Below are positions 42,030-52,234 of a stretch of 64,000 bases of DNA, in pieces. The translations under genes and the position numbers were made by a program. The notes below the pieces were generated by a model. The model saw only the letters and a list, made by a program, of their open reading frames with translations. It did no database searches and was not told the DNA's origin. Within the stretch, counting starts at the first letter, position 1, and every line of letters starts with the position of its first letter. Source of the stretch: Arion vulgaris (taxonomy: Eukaryota; Mollusca; Gastropoda; Stylommatophora; Arionidae); assembly GCA_020796225.1 (NCBI GenBank), contig CM036761.1, positions 37,511,428-37,575,427 of the forward strand, in the 5' to 3' direction.

Positions 42030-42450
42030 TTGATTGATATGGCCATCATCATTGCACTTCGGTGAGTAACCGTGTGTGCTCCTATCTCTTTCTCACACAG
42101 GAAGATCCCAGTTGCAGTGCACGAGTTCCGTAGCACCGGCGAGAGTCCCCGCTGTAATTTTGAAGATGGTGAGGATATTTTTGTAGAACTTTTAGTTTTA
42201 ATCTTTTTCTAATGAATTTTGCCAGGGCAGCGACTTTCCAGCCTGATCTTCTCGATTTTGAACTGCAAGGGTTCTTTACATGCACAAATTGAACACGGTA
42301 CATACGTTTTATCGTCCGTCTCCGATAGGACTAGGAACTCGATCGCACCTACACTGAGATCAGGAATATTTGGAAAAATATTCAGATGCTACACGAGAGA
42401 ACGAACCGGTTACTTTTGGCACGAGACCCCCTCGTACACAACTGCATGAT
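42030..42450 (-). mobile_element. SINE-E copy, nearly full length
   Basis: Contains ttgcacttcggtgagtaacc, gtgcacgagttccgtagcac, gggcagcgactttccagcct, cgtccgtctccgataggact and a head near cacgagaccccctcgtacac. Confidence 0.8.
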
Positions 42451-42757
42451 TAAATCTCGTATTTTCTTTAAGCATATTCGTACCTATCTTCGTTCACCAG
42501 TTTATTTATTATTTTTTTCCAACTCGTTCAAAACAGACATCTCATATTTTAAGCTATTTCCTCATTCGTTTATTTTTGTTATCTTGCCTCATTCGAATAT
42601 ATTTTAATGAAAGTCTTTCTTTTATTGCATCTTTCCGTATTTGAAGTTATTTCTTGTTTTCGCTATCCGCGGGTAAACACATTTTTCCTTCTTTTTTTTT
42701 TGTTTACCTAGCAATACCTATAAATAACATCTCATTTTTTCAATAAATTTACTTGTA
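42451..42757. other. Unassigned AT-rich stretch
   Basis: Nothing recognised. Confidence 0.4.
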
Positions 42758-43014
42758 CAGGGTGTTCAACTTAAAAGCAGCCCCAGTGATAAATAGAAAT
42801 TTGCCAGGTACGCATTGCTTCTCGTCTATTTACTATTTGAACCGGTTCTGACTAGCTTGTACTACGTAACATTTGTTCATCGCCCCTTCCGCACTACAAT
42901 TACACACCATCACACAACCTTGACCTATACTACGTCATAACTGAACCTTCTCATTTCCATACATATATGCCAGATTAGCTCCATTCACAGGCTGCTTTTA
43001 AGTTGAACACCCTG
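42758..43014. mobile_element. Mariner-type MITE, 257 bp, 25-bp perfect inverted ends
   Basis: Left end CAGGGTGTTCAACTTAAAAG-cagcc; right end is its exact reverse complement (25 of 25). TA dinucleotides flank both ends (42756-42757 and 43015-43016), the target of Tc1/mariner transposases. No coding capacity. Only copy in this window. Confidence 0.9.
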
Positions 43015-43016
43015 TA

Positions 43017-43409
43017 GAATCTTGTTTCCTATAAGATTAGTTTTTTAGTCATTGTTTCCTTTTTTCAAATTTCTTTCCATTTTATTTTTACACTTCTTTT
43101 CAAGTACTTTCCTCAAAATTGTGTTCGTCAATTGTTTCCCTTTCTTTGTATTTTCTAATACGAGTATATTATATATCTAATATGTCTTTGTATTCTGTAT
43201 TGTCTTTTCCACTGCTTATTCCCATTGATCTTCATTCCCACAGCTTTCTAACCACGAATTTACTATGCAATGGTTATCCATTAGAATCCACTCTCAAAGT
43301 TTACTTATCGTTTCTATATTTTATGTGTAGCTCTACTTTTATATTTGTTCTATCACCTTTCACTGATTTATTCTCTCTCTCTCTCTCTCCCTATATTCCC
43401 CTTCATTAC
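43017..43409. other. Unassigned T-rich stretch
   Basis: No family recognised. A (CT)n run lies at 43373-43389. Confidence 0.4.
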
Positions 43410-43830
43410 AATAATAATAATAATTCCTCTCGTACTGTTATACGTTACATAGTGCCTGCAAGCAATTTCTCCATACCGCTATATCCTGGGCAACTCGTTC
43501 AGTCTCCTCCATGGAACTGAGACCGATATTTCTTGCCCCTCTCAGCAAAGTTCGTTTCAGGGTCGCCTTACGTCGTCCTCTCTTTCTTGAACCCTTTGCA
43601 TCCCACTTCAATGCCTGCTTTTCTTGTCATTGTGTCTCCTACATATCCCCATCTTCCTTTCTTATAACAGTTGTCACTAGTGGTTGACCAGACATGTCTC
43701 TGATTTCATCACTTCTCCTGAATTCATTCCATTTTATATTCATTATTTTTCGCAGACATCTATTTCCAAATGCATTCAACTTGCTTTCTATATCTTTAGT
43801 CATTTTCCAATTCCCCTTCATTATTCTGTG
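43410..43830 (-). pseudogene. LINE delta 3' end
   Basis: Minus strand: ESKLNAFGNRCLRKIMNIKW, NEFRRSDEIRDMSGQPLVTT, then the same untranslated end as 27330, finishing in (aat)n. Confidence 0.85.
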
Positions 43831-43984
43831 TTTATTGTAGATTTCACATCCTTCAAAATATTACCATATTTATTATCCCCTCTCCCCCAAAAAAAAAGAG
43901 ACTGTGATATCCAAAATCACTCGTCCAGTCATCTTCAGAGCCTCTGTCCTCACCACTAAATAAATAAAATATAGATTAGAAGAA

Positions 43985-44170
43985 ACATATAGTTACTTAA
44001 TTAGTTTCTCCACACGGAGTTTACTCTTACTTTTTTATGTTTGTTAGACTACACACTCTGGTTATAACACACAACAATAAGAATTGTTCTCAGGTTGAAA
44101 GTGCGTGTCTGAATTCAGTGAAATGTGTTAGAACAAATAAAACAGTAGAGCTACACATAAAATATGGAAA
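43985..44170. repeat. Unclassified interspersed repeat 'U', copy 1
   Basis: Shares ggagtttactcttac, tatgtttgttagactacaca and caggttgaaagtgcgtg with 49560-49789 and 50910-51200. No inverted ends and no coding sequence seen. Confidence 0.55.
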
Positions 44171-44207
44171 CGATAAGTAAGTTTTGAGAGGCTTTAATCC
44201 CTAATAA

Positions 44208-44412
44208 TCGCCCGCATGCCCAGCGTGTTCATAGCGCGTTGGACGATCAGGTGACAAGCCCCTTGTGAGTGCGGTTCAATTCCCCGGTCTGGCATTAAAG
44301 CCACAGGTTCTCCAGATTTACGGTGTTCGTGGCACCGAAACCGAAGGGTTACGATGTCCATGGTACCGAGTCGAAGAGCTGAAAAGCTCAAGTGCTTCTG
44401 GATCAGGAAAAA
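44208..44412 (+). mobile_element. SINE-C copy
   Basis: Head cgcccgcatgcccagcgtgt, box B region gcggttcaattccccgg, body ccgaagggttacgatgtcca. Flanked by aatccctaat / aatcccctaat, an imperfect duplication. Confidence 0.8.
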
Positions 44413-44444
44413 ACGAATCCCCTAATTAACAAAGAAATAAACAT

Positions 44445-44830
44445 CATCATCACGTGCCGTGCCTGCTGGCTTAGGCGATCATGGATCTCTACATCATTAT
44501 CTTTGGTGTTTGCCATCAACTCAGAGGTTGCCGCTCTACCATGCCTTGAAGTCAGGTTATCCAACATTTTCTCTCTCTATCTTCCTCTGTCTCGTCTACC
44601 CTCGATTTTACCGGTTGTCACAGTATGTTATAAATGTCCCCTCCTCATCACATGTCCGAAAAATGATGACTGCCTCTTTCTTATATTGATGATAAGCTTT
44701 CTCTGTGTCTCGATCTTATTCAACACCTCAACATTAGTCATTTTAGCAGTCCATGGGATTCTCATCATTCTTCTGTAAAACCACATCTCTGTGGTCCTCA
44801 TAGATTTTTCGATCCGTGTGTTCATTGTCA
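44445..44830 (-). pseudogene. LINE theta 3' end
   Basis: Minus strand: MRTTEMWFYRRMMRIPWTAK, MTNVEVLNKIETQRKLIINI, RKRQSSFFGHVMRRGHL, typical of a non-LTR reverse transcriptase C-terminus. Confidence 0.8.
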
Positions 44831-44870
44831 CACTGATGTCTTGAAAGAACTAAATGTTAAGAGAATTTGT

Positions 44871-45335
44871 GATAAACAACATAATGTACAGAAAATTAGA
44901 TACTTGGGTCACATTGCGTCACGATGGCCTGAAAGAAAATATTAGAGGCAGGTCCTGACGCAGAGACAGAGGCAGACCAAGAAGAAGATGGCTACAAGAT
45001 ATAAAGAAACCATGAATATGACCACTGACGAAGTGGTGACTGGCTAGAGACAGTGAATTTCAGATGCACTGCAAAAGAGAGCAGCGTCCTGTAAAGGATA
45101 CGCACGCCCGTCTGCCCAGCGTGTTCGTAGCGCGTTGGACTACGGGTGACTATCTCTCTGTGTGTACGGGTTCAATTCCGCGGGATGGCAGAAAAAGCCA
45201 CAGATTCCCAGATTTACGGTGTTCGTGGCACCAAACCGAAGGGTTACGATGTCCATGGCACGAGCTGAAGAGCTGAAAAGCTCAAGTGCTTCTGGATCGG
45301 AAAAAAAGGATACGCACCTTGATGATGATGTGTTC
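44871..45335 (+). pseudogene. LINE alpha 3' end, split by a SINE-C
   Basis: Plus strand reads WVTLRHDGLKENIRG, RDRGRPRRRWLQDIKKP, then the untranslated end agagagcagcgtcctgtaaa-ggatacgcacc and (gatgat)n. SINE-C interrupts at 45105. The tail is shared in part with SINE-F. Confidence 0.75.
45106..45305 (+). mobile_element. SINE-C copy with perfect target duplication
   Basis: Best preserved member: gcccgtctgcccagcgtgtt, cgtagcgcgttggactacgg, gtacgggttcaattccgcgg, two related cac-cga segments and the end gcttctggatcggaaaa. Target duplication aaggatacgcac (45094-45105 and 45306-45317), which sits in the LINE alpha tail. Confidence 0.92.
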
Positions 45336-45780
45336 ATTGTCAATGACTTGCATCCGTTATTGTTACTGATTTCACTTCTTGTTTGTTAATAATTACATTG
45401 TGTCATATTTCTAATAAGAGAAAAACATTGCATACCAGATGTCATATAACAACTATTAGAATTTTAGAATATTACAATGTTACCAACAGAAAACGGTCTA
45501 CACGTTTGATAAATACTGTGTCTATTCACTGACCATATTGTGTTAACACTGCAAACACACTATTTGTTTTGGTTCCAGTGTTACGTGACACATCTAGAAG
45601 ATGCAAGTTAAACAAATGCATGCATAGAACATGATCATATCAATATTATCACTACGTGTGTATGGCGACATTTTGATCGGTTCGTTGTGAGATATATACA
45701 CACAGCAACATCTGAACGCATATTACTACGACTGTCTGGACGAATGAATAGTTTAAGATTAATTAATAAATGACTATGTC
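45336..45780. other. Unassigned stretch
   Basis: Nothing recognised. Confidence 0.4.
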
Positions 45781-45789
45781 GTCATCAAT

Positions 45790-46135
45790 AGCTTATTCCC
45801 TGCAGAGCTTTGCCACCCTAACAGCCTTCGGAATTTCTCTCATAGGTCAGATGTCCCGCCTCTGTAATCGTAACGCCCAAATCTTCAGTCACATCCTGAA
45901 CCCATCTACTCCGTGGTTTTCCTCTTCTCCTCTTTTCAGTGGTACATCCTTCCATAATGGTCTTCTCCACCCCTCCATGTCTCTTTATATGACAAAAATA
46001 CTTGAATTTTCTCATTCTTATTTGTAGCATCAGCCAGTTTTCTTTGATTCTGAGTTCTTTCTGGATAGATCTATTTGTTCTTTTCTCTGTCCATGGTTTA
46101 AGGAGGACTCGTCTGTAACACTCCTCTACACACAC
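45790..46135 (-). pseudogene. LINE zeta 3' end
   Basis: An open minus frame of 105 codons: KPWTEKRTNRSIQKELRIKE, NWLMLQIRMRKFKYFCHIKR, EKTIMEGCTTEKRRRGKPRS, RWVQDVTEDLGVTITEAG. Better preserved than the other zeta copies but headless. Confidence 0.85.
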
Positions 46136-46139
46136 TTAA

Positions 46140-46519
46140 CTAAGATAAACATACACATACTCGCCCAAATATTATACAATCCAAAAACTCTCTTTATTTC
46201 TCCAACACTATTACACAAACATCCGCTCCACACCTCTGCCAACATTTGACTTGATTACATCTGACCCAGGCTGTTTATTTCATCCTCTATCTGGAATATT
46301 CCATTTCCAAACTAGGCGCATGCATACCTTGTTTTAAGCCTGCTCAGCACATTCTCAATTAGTGGATGCCACCTGTTTTCACCAGAATAACAACTTGAAA
46401 ACGGAAAGGATAATACAGACATGCTTTGGTGGATGGGGAGTATATTTAACAGTCCCGCATCCATCCAGTACTCCATGTCTAAAAGTTAAATGTACACAAT
46501 GCATCAACGATTCCATACA
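46140..46519. other. Unassigned stretch
   Basis: Nothing recognised before the 22-bp array begins. Confidence 0.4.
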
Positions 46520-46963
46520 CCTGTTTGTATGTGTCTACGCATCCTTTTGTATGTATCTACACACGTGTTTGTGCGCATCTACACACCTTTCTGTATGTAC
46601 ATATACAACCTGTTTGCAAGTTTATAAACAATTGCTTGCAAATTTCTATACGACTGCTTAAAAGCTTGTATATACAAGTTTGCGATTTTCTACAAACAAT
46701 GTTCGCAAGTTTTTATATACTAGTTTACAAGTTTCCATATACCTGTTTACAAGTTTCCATATACCTGTTTACAAGTTTCCACATACATGTTTGCAAGTTG
46801 ATAAATACCTGTTTGCAAGTTGATAAATACCTGTTTGCAAGTTGATAAATACCTGTTTGCAAGTTGATATATACCTGTTTGCAAGTTTATGTATACTGGT
46901 TTGTAAGTTTCCGTATCCCTGTTTGCAAGATGATAAATAAACATTTGCAAGTTGATGTATGAG
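46520..46963. repeat. 22-bp minisatellite, left part
   Basis: Units such as gtttgcaagttgataaatac-ct and gtttacaagtttccatatac-ct, about 20, decaying leftwards. Interrupted by SINE-D at 46964. Confidence 0.9.
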
Positions 46964-47256
46964 AGCCGCGGTAGCGTAGTTGTTAGTGAACTCGCTTCTC
47001 AAGGCTGGTGGTCTGGGTTCAACTCCCGCAGTGCGCGAGTTTCCCGACCGCGACGGCTCTCAGGTCGACCCAGCCTCAACTGGGTACCAGACATGCTCTG
47101 GGAAAGTAAAGGCGGCCGGCGTGATGATGACCACATCACCCATCGTGTGGCGACGGTCAATGAAAAATACAGGCCTAACTGTATTGCCCTGTATTGCACT
47201 GTATTGCCCTATATACCACGAGGTATGAAAGGGTTCCTTTACTTTGCTTTTTTACT
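46964..47256 (+). mobile_element. SINE-D copy, best preserved, tRNA-derived
   Basis: Head gagccgcggtagcgtagttg (box A-like TAGCGTAGTTGTTAG) and gggttcaactcccgc (box B), then ccgcgacggctctcaggtcg, cctcaactgggtaccagaca, gatgatgaccacatcaccca, and taccacgaggtatgaaaggg with a T-rich tail. Inserted within the 22-bp array, so its target duplication cannot be told from repeat units. Confidence 0.85.
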
Positions 47257-47264
47257 TAAGTTTA

Positions 47265-47610
47265 TGTATATTAGAGTTTATGTACCGTTTATAGTATACT
47301 GTTTGAAGTTTATGTATACCTGCTTGTAAGTTTATGTATACTGGGGTTTGTCGAAGTTTATGTATACCTGTTTGAAGTTTACTGTTCAATATGACCTGTT
47401 TGCAAGTTTATGTATACCTGTTTGCAAGTTTATGTATACTGGTTTGTAAGTTTATGTATACCTGTTTGCAAGTTTATGTATACTGGTTAGCAAGTTTGTG
47501 TATACCTGTTTGCAAGTTTATGTATACCTGTTTGCAAGTTTATGTATAACGGTTTGCACGTTTATGTATACCGGTTTGCACGTTTATGTTTACCTGGTTT
47601 TGTAAAACGT
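47265..47610. repeat. 22-bp minisatellite, right part
   Basis: Units gtttgcaagtttatgtatac-ct with variants (ggttt, tactgg). Continuation of the left part after the SINE. Confidence 0.92.
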
Positions 47611-47814
47611 TTAACCTTGGCCACCTGCTAAACTAAAAGAGACGTAGAACATATGTGTCTATCCGGGAGTGCTGTAACATTGGTGCTGTTAACTAACAAA
47701 TCATTGGTTAGTTAAATAAGTATATAATCACAAATAACACACACTGTTTCTCATATTTTTTTTAGAATCTTTTAGTGCAGACATAACTGAAGCATTCATA
47801 ACAATGTTCTCGGT

Positions 47815-48650
47815 TTCGGTTGTGCAGAGCTAAAGTGTTCAACTAAAGCCCTAGAACTACTCGGTTTGCATCCCTATAGAGCAGTGGTTCTCAACATGTG
47901 GGTGGCGAACCCTTTGGGGTCGAACGACCCTTTCACAGGGGTTGCCTAAGACCATTGGAAAACACATAATTTCGATGGACTTAGGAACCGATACACCGCT
48001 TCTCTATCCGTCTCCAGGCGGATCCGTCCCCATGCTGTTACGCCCACATACGAGTACCTGGCGTTTGTGATTAATCACTATGCTTTAACTATGTTCAATT
48101 TGTACAAATGAAAGTACATCCTGCATATCAGATATTTACATTACGATTCATAACAGTAGCAAAATTACAGTTATGTAAGTAGCAAAATTACAGTTATGAA
48201 GTAGCAATCGAAAACATTTTTATAGTTGGGGGTCACCCAACATGAGGAACTGTATTAAAGGGTCGCGGCATTAGGAAGTTTGAGAACCACTGCTATAGAG
48301 CGATCGGGACATTTTTCAGTAGTCCCTGATCTAGTTCCTAGTTCTATCGAAGACGGACCATAAAAGTAGGTACTGTATTCAAGTTAAGGACGTAAAAAAG
48401 GTCTTTGCAATTGAAATAGAAAAACTTGGGCAGGGAAGCCTATATATAACTGGACAATATTCACTACTAACAATTAAAATAAAATTCCTATACATTATCT
48501 CCATTCTCAAAATTACATCTGTGAACCTACTGGTTGCTACGGAGTTCGTGCACTACCACTGAGCTAGTTCGGTGTAAGAAAGATAGGAGCAGACATGGTT
48601 ACTTCAGCTAGAAGCCACTTTGAGGAATTACAAAATATGATCATATTTCA
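47815..48650 (+). mobile_element. SINE-E copy, split by a SPIN-like element
   Basis: Left part (ccctagaactactcggtttg) and right part (gttcctagttctatcgaaga, ggcagggaagcctatata, gctacggagttcgtgcacta, agataggagcagacatggtt) belong to one SINE-E. The 411-bp insertion at 47882 separates them. Confidence 0.8.
47882..48292. mobile_element. SPIN-like non-autonomous hAT transposon, 411 bp
   Basis: Begins CAGTGGTTCTCAAC and ends with the reverse complement (gagaaccactg). Both subterminal regions match what I know of the SPIN family: gggtcgaacgaccctttcac and gttgcctaagaccattgg on the left; atgaggaactgtattaaagg and gtcgcggcattaggaag on the right. A middle part carries gcatatcagatatttacatt and cagtagcaaaattacagtta. 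Perfect 8-bp target duplication ctatagag (47874-47881 and 48293-48300), as expected of hAT elements. No transposase. Inserted into a SINE-E, so younger than it. Confidence 0.88.
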
Positions 48651-48862
48651 ACGGAGGCAAAAACAAATATATAATAGACACAGAAATACTTTAAATAGAA
48701 CAGAGAATAACCAGTAAGATAAGATGTAAATAACCACATCATAATTTAAGATAATGCTCAGAGAATCTGGGGCTTGTCACAAATTGTTAGGTTGAAATAT
48801 CTCGCGAGTTATAAAAGCGCAATACACAATTTCAGTTCTCTTGAGTGTATGGAACATATATA

Positions 48863-49251
48863 GCCATCCATCGCAAGCGATGATGACAACAATCTCTGAC
48901 GTGCTGCTGCACTCTCTGGTGTGTGCGGAGGTGACTGTAGAGTTCAATCCTAGAACAGAATCCCCTACCACAGGTGGGGCATACATGTTCAAGGTTAGAC
49001 ATGTGTGTGTTGTGTGCACTGTCTTTTCGCGCAGCTCGTTTTCTCTGTGCCTAAAAAATACGATGATTTTCAGCTACGCGGGTTCCTCTTTTGTTGCTAC
49101 AGCGCCACATTTGGACGATCTTGTGCAAGGGATTCCCATCACGTGGTGTCTATATCGAAGCATTTCAGAGACACTTTAAGAGTGTCTTTAAAAGCGTTTT
49201 TTCTGTCCACCAGCTGAACGTCTGGCCTCTTCAAGTTCGCCATACATCAAC
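48863..49251 (-). pseudogene. LINE eta 3' end with 17-bp target duplication
   Basis: Minus strand carries the C2H2-like tail (CPTC-GR pattern, here APPVVGDSVLGLN in the shifted frame) as at 6031. Exact duplication tgtatggaacatatata at 48846-48862 and 49252-49268 bounds a 389-bp 5'-truncated insertion. Confidence 0.88.
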
Positions 49252-49283
49252 TGTATGGAACATATATAAATATTGACTAACCC

Positions 49284-49444
49284 CAGTGGCGGCTCGTCAT
49301 TAAGGACCAGAGGGCCGGGCCCCACCAAAAATAATATGGAACGTGTATTTATTATTTAATAAATTAAAATATAACATAACCAAAGTCATGAATTTCGAAA
49401 ATTTGTGTCTGACCCCACCAATAAAAACAATCCGACCGCTACTG
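49284..49444. mobile_element. hAT-type MITE with perfect 8-bp target duplication
   Basis: Left end CAGTGGCGGCTCGTCATTAA, right end ccgaccgctactg (decayed). Target duplication actaaccc (49276-49283 and 49445-49452). Confidence 0.9.
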
Positions 49445-49559
49445 ACTAACCCATCTTACCCAAAGATATTTTATCTCAAACAACGACCTCGACAATTTAA
49501 AGTAAAACAGGTTGTAAAAAATTAACTCGCATTGCCACAAAAAATTAACTAGGATTCTC

Positions 49560-49789
49560 TGAAAGGAGTTTATACTTACTTTTCATGTTTGTTAGCCTAC
49601 ATAACCATAACCATAACATAGCCTACAGAGCTCTGATATAACCAAATCAAGGTTAGTTCTTAGGTTGAAAGTTCGTGCCTCAACTTAAAGAGACTTTAAT
49701 CCTCAACATAACAAACAAACAAAACTACGGCATTCCCCGAACAGAGTTTATTTTTAGTTTTCATGTTTGTTGGTCAACGCGCTCTAATA
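49560..49789. repeat. Unclassified repeat 'U', copy 2 (tandem pair)
   Basis: Two consecutive units about 178 bp apart, each starting gagttta and ttttcatgtttgtt; the second is cut at 49789 by a mariner remnant. Other copies: 43985 and 50910. Confidence 0.6.
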
Positions 49790-50240
49790 CGAGGTGTGTT
49801 CAAATGAAAACGGGACTTGTGGATTTATTTAAAAAGTATCATACGCAAATTAACAATTTCAACGGAATTAAATAAAGCAACCACTTGTGAATAAGAATGC
49901 ACCTGGGTTCATCAGAAAAAATCTCCGTATGCATTTAGGCAAGCATCTCACTGTTTAGGTAGACGTCGAATGCCGTCCGAGAAAAAGGTGCGTGGCTGCT
50001 CACTGAACCATGTGGTCACTGCTGTCTTCACGTCTGCGTCGCTGTTGAATCGCTGTCCTTTAGTGCTTTATTCAACGGTCGAACAAATGGAAATCAACGG
50101 GACAAATCGGGACTATAGGTGGGGATGAAGAACTTCCAATTTTCTTTCCAATGATTTCTGTGAACCATTTTCGACGTGCACAGAGCGTTGTAAGGTAGAC
50201 AGACTTTCCGCAGGCCAGAGTTACAGACGCATATTATTTC
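49790..50240 (-). pseudogene. Mariner transposase, C-terminal remnant
   Basis: Minus strand, frame-shifted: PTYSPDL (the motif following the second catalytic Asp), a PLNKALK block, QRFNSDADVKTAVTTWFSEQ, then FSDGIRRLPK and the terminal repeat, whose end on the plus strand is cgaggtgtgttcaaatgaaa-acggg. The element starts right after TA at 49788-49789 inside repeat U, as mariner targets require. The opposite end was not found. Confidence 0.8.
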
Positions 50241-50730
50241 AACGGGAAAATCAATTATGTCGAAATACTTAATAAACAGAGACTACCTAATAAGATAGAT
50301 GTATCCTTCAATCATAATTCTAGATAATGTCGAGATTGGGGCAGCCACAATGGTTGTTCGGAAAAGGAATTGAAATTCTATCGAGTGTGTGTACAGTTCC
50401 ACGGATGTGACTACCACTAGGAAGAACGGATGGGGTGGAGTTGTGAGCCAAACTGATGCGTTACAGTGACAGAGGTGATGCATTTTGTTGAGCATTGTGG
50501 CAGTGTTGAATCGTGATTTTCACACGCCGTTGACCGAGCGCCAAAATTGGACGATCGCAAGGGAAAATTCCATTCACAGGGCTAAAATTCAGAACATTTC
50601 TGAGGAAGGTTATGAGTGTCAGAATTTTTTGTCCACCAGCGAAACTGGCTTTAGTTGGCACATTTTAAGGAACATATATCAACTTATCAATGCGCTCCAT
50701 TATAGAAGACACTGCCCAAGCCAAAAGTAA
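50241..50730. other. Unassigned, may continue the mariner element
   Basis: GC is a little higher than the flanks. No transposase motif could be read here, so the left limit of the mariner element is open. Confidence 0.3.
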
Positions 50731-50845
50731 TAGGAACGGACCGGCTAATATTTAAAAATTAATTCACATAACCTCAAGTCATGACTCCCAAAAATTGTGT
50801 CTGGACACAATGACAAAAAATCAGAGTTCCGCCACCCTACTAACC
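50731..50845. mobile_element. hAT-type MITE, degraded
   Basis: Keeps cctcaagtcatgactcccaa, aaattgtgtctgg and gttccgccaccct of the CAGTGGCGGCTCGT family; the ends have decayed. Confidence 0.5.
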
Positions 50846-50909
50846 CATTTTCCCAAAGGCATTTGTCTCCGACCTTGATAAAGCAAAGACAGGTTTCAAC
50901 ATAAACTCG

Positions 50910-51200
50910 CAGACAAAAAGTGACCAGGTTCGTAAAAGGAGTTTATACTCACGTTCATTTTGAGCTCTACCTAACCATAACCTAACATACAGAGTTTGAT
51001 ATAACCCAGGTTGGTTCTTAGTTGAAAGTTTGCCTATAACTTCAAAGACTTTAATTTGCGTAAAAATACTAAAAAAAATTTCCCAACAGAGATTTTAGTT
51101 TTCATGTTGAACCGCTCTAATATAACCAAAAGCAAGTGTCGTCCTTAGGTGATAGCTGCGTGCCTAGGTTTAAAGGGGTTTTAATCCTCTGCATAGCAAC
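50910..51200. repeat. Unclassified repeat 'U', copy 3 (tandem pair)
   Basis: Two units about 160 bp apart with ggagtttatactcacgttca, ctaaccataacctaacatac, ggttggttcttagttgaaag and tttaatcctctgcatagcaa. Confidence 0.6.
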
Positions 51201-51406
51201 AAACAAACAAAAGACATTGACCGTCTTTGGTTGAAAGCACGTGCCTCGGTCACATTGAGTCGTAACCAATACCTAACAAATGAAACAAAGACAGGGACAA
51301 AACGAAGACAACGAAGACAAATTGCAACAATAAAAAGAACAAAAATATTGACAAAAATAAAGTCTTGTATATGATGATGACAAAGATATTTAATTGTCCT
51401 ACTCAC

Positions 51407-51562
51407 CTTTATTATTTCGTTTACAAAAACTAAAGAACAAACTCAATTCAAATGCTGTTATGCTTAATTGTTTGAGTACTGTGATGCTAAGTTAAGTCTC
51501 CTCACAACTCTTCACAATTTGGATCAGATTAAACTGTTTACCTGATTCTTAGAGTATATATA
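51407..51562 (-). promoter_or_regulatory. Possible core promoter and non-coding first exon
   Basis: On the minus strand ggcTTATATATACTC (51562-51553) could be a TATA box. About 25-30 bp later a GA-rich leader could start, running open-ended to the donor aaag-GTGAGT (51407/51406). It has no clear coding frame. It faces the sHSP gene and could be its distant 5' leader, but 14 kb of repeats lie between and nothing proves the link. Confidence 0.28.
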
Positions 51563-51569
51563 AGCCGTC

Positions 51570-52035
51570 CAGGTCTGTGGGATACCTGCCTGATTCATAA
51601 TTTATATAGCACGGGCAAACGTGAGTGAACCCACCAGCCATGATTCACTGCTCAGGTATGTTGAGTAAATTTCGTTCCATTCCTGTGATAATTCTATGCA
51701 AAAATACTATGAGATAAACATACATAACCGCACGGATGTATTTTAACATGGCAACGTTGATTCTAGAAGGTAAACACGGGTGCACATGAACTGTCTTTGC
51801 CGGATGCGTATTTTCTGTGCTTATCTTCTTTCGTCTAGGACAGGGGGTACATTGCAAGCAGTAAAAACAGTTACCTTCTTTCGTTTTCAGACTTCCACGT
51901 TAATGTTCCCGATAAAGAAAGATTTCATTTCCAGTCTCTAGAAATTGCGATACAGTTTTTCATGAAGATAAAATAATATGACTCAAAGACCGTACACAGA
52001 ACAAGTACAAACACGCAATATAAAATATATTTTTC
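51570..52035. other. Unassigned stretch
   Basis: Nothing recognised on either strand. Confidence 0.4.
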
Positions 52036-52221
52036 TTACTGTTGTGGTTAGTGCACTCACTTCTTATGCATGTCGTCCGGGTTTAATTCCGTAATGGGAG
52101 TTGGATTTGTTTTCGACTGCAGCGGCTCTCACGTCTTCCAGTCTAAATTTGATACCAGAAAAGAAATGGTAGGTAAAGAGGTCAACGTGATGTTGACCGT
52201 CATCACGTTTAAGAGAAATTT
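52036..52221 (+). mobile_element. SINE-D copy, 3'-truncated
   Basis: Head tgttgtggttagtgcactca and gggtttaattccgtaatggg, body cagcggctctcacgtc and gtgatgttgaccgtcatcac; the end is missing. Confidence 0.7.
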
Positions 52222-52234
52222 GATTATTATTATT

